64,000 nt of DNA from Desulfobacca acetoxidans DSM 11109 (GTDB lineage Bacteria > Desulfobacterota > Desulfobaccia > Desulfobaccales > Desulfobaccaceae), in contig NC_015388.1 of assembly GCF_000195295.1 (NCBI RefSeq), positions 248,001 to 312,000 of the forward strand. Direction: 5' to 3'. Position 1 is the first letter of the stretch. Each line of letters starts with the position of its first letter. Position numbers and translations under genes: made by a program. The notes under the pieces are model-generated. The model searched no databases. It saw only the letters and a program-made list of their open reading frames with translations, and was not told the DNA's origin. Below are positions 8,663 through 17,456 of the stretch, piece by piece.

Positions 8663-11095
8663 TCAGCTAGAAGGTATAGCCATCCCTAATTTTTTCCCTA
8701 AAGACTTGAAATGGTCCACCCATATATGGTCGGCTTCCTCCCCGCGGGTGGCCCGCCAGAGTACGGTTGGAAAGATGGTGTGGAGAATTTCGTAGTAGGT
8801 ATTCTGTACCGTCCAGAGATTCACCTCAAAAGGAAGGCAGATCGCCAACTCTACGATAGCCTCAAGCCGGGTTAAATAATCTAGTTCGGCGGGGTGATGA
8901 CGAAATGCCGCCGCCAGACGCTGAACCGTCTGGCGAAGGACATACTCCAAGGTAGCTGCGTCAATCTGGACATCGAAGACGCGGGCATCATTGAGCAGAC
9001 TGCCTATGACCTCCATGTCCGGGGCTTCAGCTTCAAGTGCCTGGCGTAGATTCCAATTAATCACCAGTTCGGCCGTGGCCAGATAGCCTTTGGGCAGAGG
9101 GGCGCGGAGTTCCGTAAAAAAGCGCATCAGGGGCACATGGTATTTATAAACCTGTTGATAGGTGCCTTGGATTTCTCGCAATGAGGATGCCACGATCTGC
9201 TGCAGGACTTTACGTTGTTCATCCCGGAAAAGATGGCGGAGTGAATAGGTCGAGGCCCCAAAATGGCGGTCAATCCGGCGGATGGTTTCTGGAAAATCAG
9301 CTCCGGCAAAGGTCTTGGTCATTTCCCGAGTCATCAAGGAATATGCCTTCTGACCCTGAAAGAATCTCACCCCACCGCAAATATTGTGGTCACCGAAATG
9401 CAACACAGCAAAACTGATATCCCCGGAATGGAGGGTGATTCTGGAGGATACCTCAATTCTTCCAATAACCAGGGTAGCTTTGCCAGCTTCGGCACGGCGA
9501 TAATCTCGTCTGTGAATGTCATAATAAAAAATCCGGTCCTGTTCGCCGTAGTCTTCAAACAGTGAACTGATGGCATAATGAGCACCGACATCCAGAAGGC
9601 CCACTGCAGCCGGTTTGACAAATTTCTGGTAAATGCACCGCCCATCGGCATGCTCGGCGATATTACCCTTGGCCAGCTCCAACCGAGTCAGAAAACCTTC
9701 TTCCAGATCGTCAGCGGACAGTTCCTGGGCTAACTGAATAGCGCGGCCGGCGTACTGAATGACCTGAACTGTTTCGATGCCCGAGAGTTCGTCAAAAAAC
9801 CAGCCGCAACTGGTGTACATCAGTTGGGCGCATCTTTGGATCTCGAGCAGGCGCAAAACCTCTGTTATCTCCGATTGGTCCAATACCTTGAGGGCGTGAT
9901 GTTCCAGGAGGGATTGGACGCTTTCAGGGGAGCGGCTGAAAATAACCTCTAGATAGTCATTCCGGGCGGCCCAGGGATCCTTTAGCAGGACTGAAGCTTT
10001 TTCCTCAAAGAGGTTAATAAGATGATCTCTCAGCCAATCGAGCGCCTCCCTGAGAGGTTGGCGCCAGCCCTGGTGCCAACCGGGTTTAAGACCGCTGTTG
10101 CAGCCACAATCACGCTTCCACCGCTCAACCCCATGGATACAGCTCCAGGAGGAATTCTCAAATATCTCCACTTCCATGGCTGGTGGGTATTTTTCTAAGT
10201 ATTCTCCATAATTAATCAGCCTGACATTGTCAAAAGCTTCGATATATTCGAGGGCATACGAGAGGGCCATCTCTCCGTGCCGATGATGGTGGCCGAATGT
10301 CTCGCCGTCAGTAGCGATATGAATCAGTTGGGGCCAATCTCGTTCCGGGGATAAAGCACTAAGCAACCGCTCTGCCAGATATTCGCCTTTGGCCAATAAA
10401 CCTTCAAACGCAACGGCCCGAGAGATGGGACCATCATAGAAAAAGAGGGCAATTTCGCGTCCCGAAGGTAAACGCTGCAGATATGCCCTGGTTGGATCGA
10501 TCCGTTCACCGCTGACCTCTTCCCATTCCTCCCCGTTGAGGAGACGGACCCTTTTGGCCTGACGGGGCGCCAGGATGGTGAATTTAATCCCTGCTGCGGC
10601 TAAGATATCCAGGGTTTCCAGATCAACGGCGGTCTCGGGCAGCCACATGCCCTCCGGTTGGCGTTGAAATCGGTTTTCGAAGTCGCGAATGCCCCACACT
10701 ACCTGGGTGTATTTATCCCTGGTGTTGGCCAGTGGCATGATGAGATGATTGTAGCATTGCGCCAGGGCTGAGCCATGGCCGGAGAATTGCTGTTGACTGA
10801 TGCGATCCGCGAGCAGGATGCTTTCGTAGACTGCAGGTGTCTTCTGTTCTAGCCAGGCCAGTAGGGTGGGGCCGAAATTGAAACTTATCTTTGCATAATT
10901 ATTTGGGATTTTAATAATATTGCCGAACCCGTCCAGGATGCGGGAGGCGGTGTTGGGGGCGTAACATTCAGCGGTGATGCGCTCGTTCCAATCGTGATAG
11001 GGATAGGCTGAATCCTGCAATTCGATGTCTTCCAGCCAGGGATTTTCTCGCGGCGGTTGATAGAAGTGGCCATGGATACAGATATATTTTGTCAT
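8663..11095 (-). CDS. GH57 family glycoside hydrolase with DUF3536-type C-terminus
   Basis: A predicted alpha-glucan-acting enzyme of 810 residues. The GH57 landmarks are the N-terminal HGHFYQPPREN (8-18), GMWLPETAVD with candidate nucleophile Glu154, and ATDGETFGHHHRHGE (261-275) with candidate acid/base Asp263. The C-terminal half corresponds to DUF3536 as far as I can judge. No signal peptide is seen, so it should be cytoplasmic. It sits between treZ and treY, with an ATGA overlap with the treZ stop (11092-11095), so all three are probably co-translated. It may trim or rearrange glycogen-type substrate for TreY. The substrate is not known for this subfamily, and the TreX-type debranching enzyme is absent here. 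Confidence 0.85.
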   Translation of the reverse strand: MTKYICIHGHFYQPPRENPWLEDIELQDSAYPYHDWNERITAECYAPNTASRILDGFGNIIKIPNNYAKISFNFGPTLLAWLEQKTPAVYESILLADRISQQQFSGHGSALAQCYNHLIMPLANTRDKYTQVVWGIRDFENRFQRQPEGMWLPETAVDLETLDILAAAGIKFTILAPRQAKRVRLLNGEEWEEVSGERIDPTRAYLQRLPSGREIALFFYDGPISRAVAFEGLLAKGEYLAERLLSALSPERDWPQLIHIATDGETFGHHHRHGEMALSYALEYIEAFDNVRLINYGEYLEKYPPAMEVEIFENSSWSCIHGVERWKRDCGCNSGLKPGWHQGWRQPLREALDWLRDHLINLFEEKASVLLKDPWAARNDYLEVIFSRSPESVQSLLEHHALKVLDQSEITEVLRLLEIQRCAQLMYTSCGWFFDELSGIETVQVIQYAGRAIQLAQELSADDLEEGFLTRLELAKGNIAEHADGRCIYQKFVKPAAVGLLDVGAHYAISSLFEDYGEQDRIFYYDIHRRDYRRAEAGKATLVIGRIEVSSRITLHSGDISFAVLHFGDHNICGGVRFFQGQKAYSLMTREMTKTFAGADFPETIRRIDRHFGASTYSLRHLFRDEQRKVLQQIVASSLREIQGTYQQVYKYHVPLMRFFTELRAPLPKGYLATAELVINWNLRQALEAEAPDMEVIGSLLNDARVFDVQIDAATLEYVLRQTVQRLAAAFRHHPAELDYLTRLEAIVELAICLPFEVNLWTVQNTYYEILHTIFPTVLWRATRGEEADHIWVDHFKSLGKKLGMAIPSS

Positions 11096-12939
11096 CGGCT
11101 AGTCCCTTCCTGACTATAGACCATACAGGCATGCGAAGAAATCACCAGATTATGACGGTGCGGGGAGTTGCAGGTTGCCGCAAGGTCAATGCCAGGACCG
11201 CCCCAGCGCGACTCAGCGGAGGCCAGGCGAAGGCGCCAGGTACCTGCCGGTAGCTGAGGATCGAATACCTGCGGACGGTCGCTGAAGCCGAAGAAGACCC
11301 AGTAGTAGTGGTTATTTCTGCTATATTTAAGGCTTAAGACGGCTGCCGGCTGCAGCATCTGCACCTCAGGATAATAGCTTCCTAAATCTACTGTGGCTAT
11401 CATCTCCCGGCGGATTTCCAATAACTTCTGATAATACTGCCAGAGGTACCGACCTTCGGGTTGCTTGAGAAGGCCTATCTCCAGGCGGCTGCGTTCGAAG
11501 GTTTCAGATGCCTGAGGATCGGGGGGGGGCGATTCCCAGTCGAAATGGGCGAATTCCTGGGCTCGGCCTCGGCGTACTGCCTCAATAAGGTCCGGGTTGG
11601 TATGGCTGATAAAATATAAAAAAGGGGCTTTTTCGCCATATTCCTCACCCATAAAGAGGAGAGGGGTAAATGGTGAGAGGATTACCGCCGCTGCAGCCAG
11701 TTTAAGCGCTTCGAACGAGACGAGTTGACTTAAACGCTCACCGTTCAGGCGGTTGCCGATCTGATCGTGATTTTGGGCGAAGGCGATAAAACGGTAGGGC
11801 GGGATAACTTGGGAAGAAGAGCCGTGCCGCCGTCTTCGGAAGGTGGAATATTGTCCGGCGTAGACAAATCCCTGCCGATAGGAGGCTGCCAGGTGTTCCC
11901 ATCCGCCGAAATCCTGATAGTAGCCGCCGGTTTCCCTCGTGAGCAGGGTGTGCAGGGCATGATGAAAATCATCCAGCCAATGGGAATCCAGACCATAACC
12001 CCCTATTTCGGACGCCTGAAGGTGGCGGACGTCATTCAAGTCGCTTTCGGCTATGAGATAAACCCGCCGTCCTAGACGAGCCGCCTGCAGATGGACGGCC
12101 TCGGCCAGTTCGGCGAGGAAGGGCTGGGCTGATTGATCTATGACGGCATGGAGGGCATCCAGGCGTAGGGCATCGATGTGAAAGTCGGTGATCCAGTAAA
12201 GGGCATTGGAAATGAAATAGCGTCTGACTTCATCTCCTCCGGGGCCGTCAAAATTGATCGCTTCACCCCAGGGCGTTTGGTAGCGCTGGGTAAAATAAGG
12301 ACCAAAATCCCTGAGATAATTTCCTTCCGGCCCCAGGTGGTTGTAAACCACGTCCAAGATCACCGCCAGACCTCGCTGGTGGCAGGCATTTACCAGTCTT
12401 CGCAGCGCCTCGGGACCGCCATAGGAATACTGCACGGCAAAAGGAAAAACGCCGTCATACCCCCAATTCCGGCTGCCGGGAAACTGCGCCACGGGCATGA
12501 GTTCTACAGCGGTGACGCCCAGCTCCTGCAAGCATTCCAACCGGGGGATAACGGCATCGAACGAACCCTCAGGAGTGAAAGTCCCCACGTGGAGCTCGTA
12601 AATTACATAGTCCGTCAGAGGCGGCCCTACCCAGGCATGATCATTCCAGGGGAATTCCAGGGTTACAACCTCGGAGGGACCATGAACCCCTTGGGGTTGG
12701 GAACGGGAGGCCGGATCAGGGCGGTCTACCTCGCCATTCAAACGGTAGAAATAGAGACTGCCGGGCGGGATGTCCCCACCTTGGCCACAGAAATAGTCTC
12801 CTTCCATTTGCAGCGGCAGGAGGCGTTCTCCGGGGGTCAGCAGGAGAACCTCAACCTGCTTGGCGTTTGGCGCCCATACCTTAAAAGTGCAGTGATTATT
12901 CTTTAGATAAACAGCTCCCAGCTCTGCCGGCAACCTCAT
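11092..12939 (-). CDS. treZ: Maltooligosyltrehalose trehalohydrolase TreZ
   Basis: Hydrolyses maltooligosyltrehalose to free trehalose. An N-terminal E-set/CBM48-like domain (about 10-95) is followed by the GH13 barrel: YELHVGTFTPEGSFD (114-128), DVVYNHLGPEGNYL (196-209), ALRLDALHA with nucleophile Asp261, LIAESDLND with Glu298, and QNHDQIGNR (389-397). The length of 615 residues is normal for the family. It is the first gene of the operon; its TGA overlaps the ATG of the GH57 gene. Trehalose is a compatible solute, so the operon is probably stress-related, but I see no regulatory motif that shows this. Confidence 0.94.
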   Translation of the reverse strand: MRLPAELGAVYLKNNHCTFKVWAPNAKQVEVLLLTPGERLLPLQMEGDYFCGQGGDIPPGSLYFYRLNGEVDRPDPASRSQPQGVHGPSEVVTLEFPWNDHAWVGPPLTDYVIYELHVGTFTPEGSFDAVIPRLECLQELGVTAVELMPVAQFPGSRNWGYDGVFPFAVQYSYGGPEALRRLVNACHQRGLAVILDVVYNHLGPEGNYLRDFGPYFTQRYQTPWGEAINFDGPGGDEVRRYFISNALYWITDFHIDALRLDALHAVIDQSAQPFLAELAEAVHLQAARLGRRVYLIAESDLNDVRHLQASEIGGYGLDSHWLDDFHHALHTLLTRETGGYYQDFGGWEHLAASYRQGFVYAGQYSTFRRRRHGSSSQVIPPYRFIAFAQNHDQIGNRLNGERLSQLVSFEALKLAAAAVILSPFTPLLFMGEEYGEKAPFLYFISHTNPDLIEAVRRGRAQEFAHFDWESPPPDPQASETFERSRLEIGLLKQPEGRYLWQYYQKLLEIRREMIATVDLGSYYPEVQMLQPAAVLSLKYSRNNHYYWVFFGFSDRPQVFDPQLPAGTWRLRLASAESRWGGPGIDLAATCNSPHRHNLVISSHACMVYSQEGTSR

Positions 12940-13524
12940 GCAACACCTCGAGTAATGGAGAAGGCCGGGCCAGAGAAAGGAGGTTGAGAAGAAAAATTAT
13001 CTTACGCCAGAAAAAAGGAAAAATACCGTTGGAGATTGAAAATTACCGTGTGGGCTGATGATGGTTTGACTCGTCTATAACTTTCCAACCGGAAATCTGA
13101 GAATTAGTTGGCCTCCATCCGGAAAGTCCTTTATTTGGGGAATGTCCCGTGTAGAGGCAGGGTAGCCCCGCCCCTGCAAAAAAGATTTCCGTTTTCCCTT
13201 GGTGCTGCAAGGAGCACCACCGCAGTTTCCGGATGAACGCTCGTTGGAGTGAAAGACCCTGTTCTTTTACTTCTTCCTCCTTAAATAATCTCTCAATTTA
13301 ACCACGGCCTCGATTTATTATAGCAGAAAATAACAAAAAAGAACAACTTTTCAGGACTTACTAAAAGTGAGAGCTGAATGCCGGAAAATCATTGACGCAT
13401 TGGGCCGTGATGGGATAATAGTTTCCTGTGGCGGTTTTTTTGATCGTCAAGCCACCGAAAGCCAACGGGTGAACCTCCACTTGCTGAAGGCGCCTGAAAG
13501 AATCTCTTGTCAGAGGATAATCAA
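12940..13524. other. Intergenic region, 585 nt, no gene
   Basis: Divergent gap between treZ and the TPR lipoprotein gene, so both promoters should lie here. A GC-rich short inverted repeat (GCAGGG at 13157-13162, CCCTGC at 13172-13177) and a small hairpin GGTGCT/AGCACC (13201-13218) are visible. Neither has a T-tract. A 60-codon open frame (13367-13549) has no ribosome-binding site and overlaps the next gene, so I do not call it. No clear promoter box could be assigned by eye. Confidence 0.5.
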
Positions 13525-14127
13525 ATGCCAAAACTGGTCCTATTGCTGATCTGGTCTATGATTATAATTTTCGGATGTGGTGGTACTGAAGTGATTGAAG
13601 TGGAAGAACCGCCGTCACATAAAATGGAGGAACCGGAGCCGGCCCCATCGCCCACCCTCGTAGGTGATAAGGCTAAGCTCCGAGAACTTGCCGATCGGAA
13701 TGTGGTGAGCGCCGATGAGGTAATCACGCTAAGCAATCGGATGCTGCAGGAAGATATCGCCATCGGTTTGGATGACCAGACGCTCGATACCCTGGAGAAA
13801 GTCTTACTAACGTCCCTGCCGCAATGCGGCAAAGATTCACAGGCGGTAATGCAACGAAACCTGGGTATCACTTATTATTACAATAAACAATACCGTAAGG
13901 CCCAGCAGGTGTTGCAATGCGCCAATGAGACAAATCCGCGGGACGCCCGCACCCATTATTATCTGGCCTGCCTGTTCAACCATCAGGCTAAGCTCTCTGC
14001 CGCCAAAGGCCATCAAATCAAGGCCAAAAGACAGCAAAAACGGGCCCAGATTGAAATCGATGCAGCCCGCAAAATCGATCCAGGCAATCCCTTGTACCGC
14101 AAAACCTTATCATTATCAGGAGAATAA
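13525..14127 (+). CDS. TPR-containing lipoprotein, function unknown
   Basis: A predicted lipoprotein of 200 residues. Starting at ATG 13525, 7 nt after AGAGGA, gives a short signal peptide (MPKLVLLLIWSMIIIF) ending in a lipobox IFGC; the upstream TTG at 13507 would add residues in front of it and is less likely. After an acidic Pro/Glu-rich linker, the second half (about 115-195) is helical and TPR-like: NLGITYYYNKQYRKAQQVL, then NPRDARTHYYLACLFNHQAK and a Lys/Arg-rich helix. It is probably a periplasm-facing scaffold or assembly factor. It is followed at once by a small zinc-ribbon gene. No partner can be named. Confidence 0.7.
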   Translation: MPKLVLLLIWSMIIIFGCGGTEVIEVEEPPSHKMEEPEPAPSPTLVGDKAKLRELADRNVVSADEVITLSNRMLQEDIAIGLDDQTLDTLEKVLLTSLPQCGKDSQAVMQRNLGITYYYNKQYRKAQQVLQCANETNPRDARTHYYLACLFNHQAKLSAAKGHQIKAKRQQKRAQIEIDAARKIDPGNPLYRKTLSLSGE

Positions 14128-14136
14128 TCTTCCCAT

Positions 14137-14352
14137 ATGAGAATTTCCTGCCCCAATTGCGGCAACGATACTGAATTCTACGAAGTGGCTGAGGAGGTAA
14201 CTATTACCACTTATTATGTCCAAAATGAAGACGGCAGTTTTACTTCAGTAAACGACCGGTCTGAAATTTTAGGCGAGGTAAGATTTTTCTGTGGCGAATG
14301 TCATCAGGAGATCAGTCAGTTCCACGACCGTTTTCTGCAGATGCTTTTTTAG
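14137..14352 (+). CDS. Small zinc-ribbon protein, unknown function
   Basis: A 71-residue protein with two metal-binding knuckles, CPNCG (5-9) and FCGECH (about 51-56), separated by a beta-rich stretch (VTITTYYVQNEDGSF), as in small zinc-ribbon proteins of unknown role. It starts 9 nt after the stop of the TPR lipoprotein. The AGGAGA that could serve it lies just before that stop, about 13 nt upstream, so the two genes are probably coupled. No signal peptide is present, so it is likely cytoplasmic. The name beyond the zinc ribbon is unknown. Confidence 0.6.
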   Translation: MRISCPNCGNDTEFYEVAEEVTITTYYVQNEDGSFTSVNDRSEILGEVRFFCGECHQEISQFHDRFLQMLF

Positions 14353-14453
14353 TGTCAGGTTTTGGGGCAATAACGGAAACAGAGAACAGACTCTTTTAGA
14401 CGCCCACCTTAGGTAGGACCAAATCTAGGGTTTTACTGACGTAATGCTATGGC

Positions 14454-16601
14454 ATGAATTACCTCCCTGTTTATACTGTCTGGGCAAAACTCAAAGCCGT
14501 TGCCGCCCTCTCCGGCATTGTTTTCGTTCTGTCGCTGGCCTTGGATTATTCCGGTCTGTTGCAGCCATATTCTTTAAAAACTCTGGATATCCTTTTCCGC
14601 CAGGTGCCTTTGCCGGCGGCTGACCAGAGAGTCGTAGTTATTGCTATCGATCAACCGGATATTGATTTTTTTCAGGAGCAGGGCATTGGCTGGCCCTGGC
14701 CGCGGGAGCTGTATGCTCCTATTCTCGACTTCTGTCGCCGAGGTGGGGCCAAGGCGGTGCTCCTGGACCTGCTTTTCACCGAAACCTCATTTTATGGTAA
14801 GGAAGACGATCGAAAATTTGCCGACGCTATTGCTTCCAGCGGAAATGTCTTCCTTCCCTTCTTCCTGTCGCAACGATCCAAAGAGCCGGAATCAAGCCAG
14901 GATGATATTCTGCGAAAATCCGGTCTGACCATCACGGGTGTGCCGCCGGCTATTCCTAAACAGTACCAATCCCTGCTGCCGCCCATCCTATCGTTGACTA
15001 CTGCGGTTCGGGGACTAGGTAACGTGGAGAGTTCCCCGGATACCGATGGCGTCTTTCGCCGTCTGCCCCTGGTCGTCCGTTTTAGAGACCGCTGGCTGCC
15101 AACATTAGCCTTTGCGGCCTTTAAGCAGATGCAGGAACCAGGTCCCTGGAAATTTGATAATGGGGATCTGGTCCACGGTTACCTGCGGATTCCGCTGGAC
15201 CGAAACGGCAATCTGCTGCTCAAATTTCGAGGTCCCAGCCGGAGTCATACCCGGTATAGCGCCGCTAATGTCATCCAGTCGGAAGCTCGCTGCCGCCATG
15301 GCCTTTCCCCGATATACCCCCCGTTCGATTTTACAGGTAAATGGGTTCTATTGGGCACGACGGCTCCGGGTCTTCTGGATCTCAAGCCATCTCCCCTGGC
15401 TCCGGTTTATCCTGGGGTGGAGCTGCATGCCACCCTCTTGGACAATCTGCTGCAGGAAGACTTTTTGAGAGTTGTTCCCTCCTGGATCCTCTGGACCTGG
15501 AGCTTGATCCTGATGAGTGGCATCACCGTGTCGATCCTGTTTGCCAACCGGCTCGCCGTTATCCTGTCTTCCCTGCTGTTTTTCGCCCTCCTGCATATTT
15601 CTCTGAGTGCGATGCTTTTCTGGCAGAGCTGGTTGCTGCCGCCGGTCTTGCCCGCCGCGGCCCTGGGTCTGGCCTCGGTGCTGAGCGCCGCTTTTAGCTA
15701 CGCCACCGAGGGCCGCCAGAAACAGGCTATTCGGACAATGTTTTCTCATTATCTGTCCGAAGGAGTTATCAACCACCTGTTGCAGCATCCGGAAAAATTG
15801 AAATTAGGAGGCGAGCGCCGCCGTCTGACCCTGTTTTTCTCCGATCTGGCAGGGTTTACCACCTTATCCGAACGTCTGGCGCCGGAGGTGGTGGTTACTA
15901 TCCTGAATGAATATCTTTCCCGGATGACCGATATTATCCTGGAGGAGCAAGGGGTAGTGGATAAATTTGAAGGCGACGCCATCATGGCTTTCTGGGGGGC
16001 GCCGCTGTTTCAGGAAGACCACGCCCGGCGAGCCTGCCGGGCCGCCCTGCGCCAACAGGCGGTGCTGAGAACCCTGAACCAGCGTTTCAGTGAAAAAGGT
16101 TGGCCACAACTCCACTGCCGTATCGGTCTGCACACCGGGGAGGCCGTGGTGGGCAACCTCGGTTCCCGCAAACGCTTCGACTACACGGTTATCGGCGATA
16201 CAGTCAATCTGGCCTCTCGCCTGGAAGGTTTGAACAAATTTTTCGGCAGTACTATCCTGGCCAGTGAAAGTACGGTCCAGGAGTGTCAGGGAAGCATTGA
16301 GTTCCTGGAGATCGACCTGGTCGCGGTCAAAGGCCGGAAGACACCGGTGCGGGTCTTTGAACCCCTGGCTCTCAAAGAGGAATTGACCATCTCCCAGGCG
16401 AGGGTCCAGGCCGCCTTTGACGAAGGTCTAAAGCTCTACCGCCGAGGCCATTTTGAACAAGCCGCGCTGTCTTTTGAACTGTCCTTGAAATACTGGCCGG
16501 AACATGGACCCAGTCAGACATTCCGACGGCGCTGCCAGGAATGGTTGAACAAACCGCCGGCTGCCGACTGGGATGCAGTCTTTCGCCCGGATAAAAAATA
16601 A
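14454..16601 (+). CDS. CHASE2-domain class III adenylate cyclase
   Basis: A membrane sensor cyclase of 715 residues predicted to make cAMP. TM1 is at about 14-32, then a periplasmic CHASE2 sensor domain (about 40-335), three TM helices (about 343-415) and a cytoplasmic class III cyclase domain (about 435-620). Metal aspartates are in FFSDLAGFTT (Asp464) and KFEGDAIMAFWG (Asp508). The base-specifying pair appears as Lys504 and Thr578, with transition-state Asn585 and Arg589 in GDTVNLASRLE. A Lys-Thr pair is seen in known bacterial adenylate cyclases, so cAMP is more likely than cGMP. A short helical tail (about 645-700) looks TPR-like. The sensed ligand is unknown. Confidence 0.9.
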   Translation: MNYLPVYTVWAKLKAVAALSGIVFVLSLALDYSGLLQPYSLKTLDILFRQVPLPAADQRVVVIAIDQPDIDFFQEQGIGWPWPRELYAPILDFCRRGGAKAVLLDLLFTETSFYGKEDDRKFADAIASSGNVFLPFFLSQRSKEPESSQDDILRKSGLTITGVPPAIPKQYQSLLPPILSLTTAVRGLGNVESSPDTDGVFRRLPLVVRFRDRWLPTLAFAAFKQMQEPGPWKFDNGDLVHGYLRIPLDRNGNLLLKFRGPSRSHTRYSAANVIQSEARCRHGLSPIYPPFDFTGKWVLLGTTAPGLLDLKPSPLAPVYPGVELHATLLDNLLQEDFLRVVPSWILWTWSLILMSGITVSILFANRLAVILSSLLFFALLHISLSAMLFWQSWLLPPVLPAAALGLASVLSAAFSYATEGRQKQAIRTMFSHYLSEGVINHLLQHPEKLKLGGERRRLTLFFSDLAGFTTLSERLAPEVVVTILNEYLSRMTDIILEEQGVVDKFEGDAIMAFWGAPLFQEDHARRACRAALRQQAVLRTLNQRFSEKGWPQLHCRIGLHTGEAVVGNLGSRKRFDYTVIGDTVNLASRLEGLNKFFGSTILASESTVQECQGSIEFLEIDLVAVKGRKTPVRVFEPLALKEELTISQARVQAAFDEGLKLYRRGHFEQAALSFELSLKYWPEHGPSQTFRRRCQEWLNKPPAADWDAVFRPDKK

Positions 16602-16637
16602 GGTACTACATCAGCAGCACCGGCCGGCTTATTCGTA

Positions 16638-16660
16638 GGGACGAATCTGGTATTTGTCCC
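16638..16660 (+). repeat. Dispersed palindrome family 2, copy 1
   Basis: GGGACGAAT and ATTTGTCCC flank a 5-nt centre (CTGGT), preceded by CGTA. It matches two further copies, at 41641-41663 (opposite strand) and 45163-45184. The arms are complementary with one mismatch. Confidence 0.5.
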
Positions 16661-16820
16661 AAGCAGGTGCAGGAATCAGACTCGAGACCTAAAACCAAGA
16701 GGCGGTCAATCGGGATCGGAAACGCATCTGCTTTCGACTTGTGTCGGAGCCGGTTTTTGTGGTAGAGATTATGGCAGAGGCCATTCTTTGGAAAACACCA
16801 GCAAACCGGGAAAATTATCT

Positions 16821-16879
16821 GGCGGCAATTTGCCGGCTCCGATGTGTTTAACTTGGAACTCGAAACTTATTTTCTGACC
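16821..16879 (+). repeat. Dispersed intergenic repeat family 1, copy C
   Basis: Starts GGCGGCAATTTGCCGGCTCC, identical for 20 bases to copy D at 62427-62446, and ends with ACTTATTTTCTGACC. It lies in the 357-nt gap between the cyclase and SH3b genes. Apart from this repeat and the palindrome at 16638-16660 I see nothing else defined there. Confidence 0.65.
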
Positions 16880-16958
16880 GGAAACCGCAATGTGAGGTAC
16901 CGGTCCTGTTTTCACTCTTCAAAATCTGATGGTGCTAATTCGCACAGGAGGCGGTGGC

Positions 16959-17456
16959 GTGCTACGGATTAATCTTGTAAAAGAAATGGTGCCCAAACTG
17001 GTGGTATGGGGTATAGCGCTCTGGTTGGCATCCAGTGGCATCGGCTACGCCCAAACCTATAAAATAACGCAATCCAGGCAGGAGATCTTTTCATCGCCGG
17101 ATTTTGCCAGCCCCTCGGTGGTCACTGCCCCCGAAGGAGCCGAATTAATGGTTATTCAGCAGGCCGGGGAATGGTACCAGGTGGAGTATCAGGGTAAAAA
17201 AGGCTGGGTGCATCAGCAGGCCTTTCCGAGCAGCAGAAAGTTCGATCTAACAACGATTCTTCGGGGCCGAGCCGTCCAAGAAACCAAAACTGACGAGGTA
17301 GCCCTGGCCAGCAAGGGTTTCACTCCCGAGGTCGAGGCAGGTTATCGCCAGAAGCATCCGACGTTGAATTATGCCCTGGTTGATGAGGTGGAAAAGTTTG
17401 GGGTCACGCCCAATAGACTCCAGGCTTTTATCAAGGAAGGGGGATTACAGCCATGA
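16959..17456 (+). CDS. Secreted SH3b-domain protein
   Basis: A predicted exported protein of 165 residues. I choose GTG 16959 because a perfect AGGAGG (16946-16951) sits 7 nt upstream; the ATG at 16929 in the same frame has none. A signal peptide (hydrophobic VVWGIALWLASSG, cleavage after GYA) leads into one bacterial SH3-type domain (about 35-95: YKITQSRQEIFSS, EWYQVEYQGKKGWVH). The remaining 70 residues are charged and unassigned. SH3b domains often bind cell wall or protein peptides. The stop overlaps the start of the M48 lipoprotein by ATGA (17453-17456), so the two form an envelope operon. Confidence 0.75.
   Translation: MLRINLVKEMVPKLVVWGIALWLASSGIGYAQTYKITQSRQEIFSSPDFASPSVVTAPEGAELMVIQQAGEWYQVEYQGKKGWVHQQAFPSSRKFDLTTILRGRAVQETKTDEVALASKGFTPEVEAGYRQKHPTLNYALVDEVEKFGVTPNRLQAFIKEGGLQP

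Noticed and set aside
13367-13549. 60-codon open frame before the TPR lipoprotein
   Set aside because: No ribosome-binding site, no motif, and it overlaps the start of the real gene.
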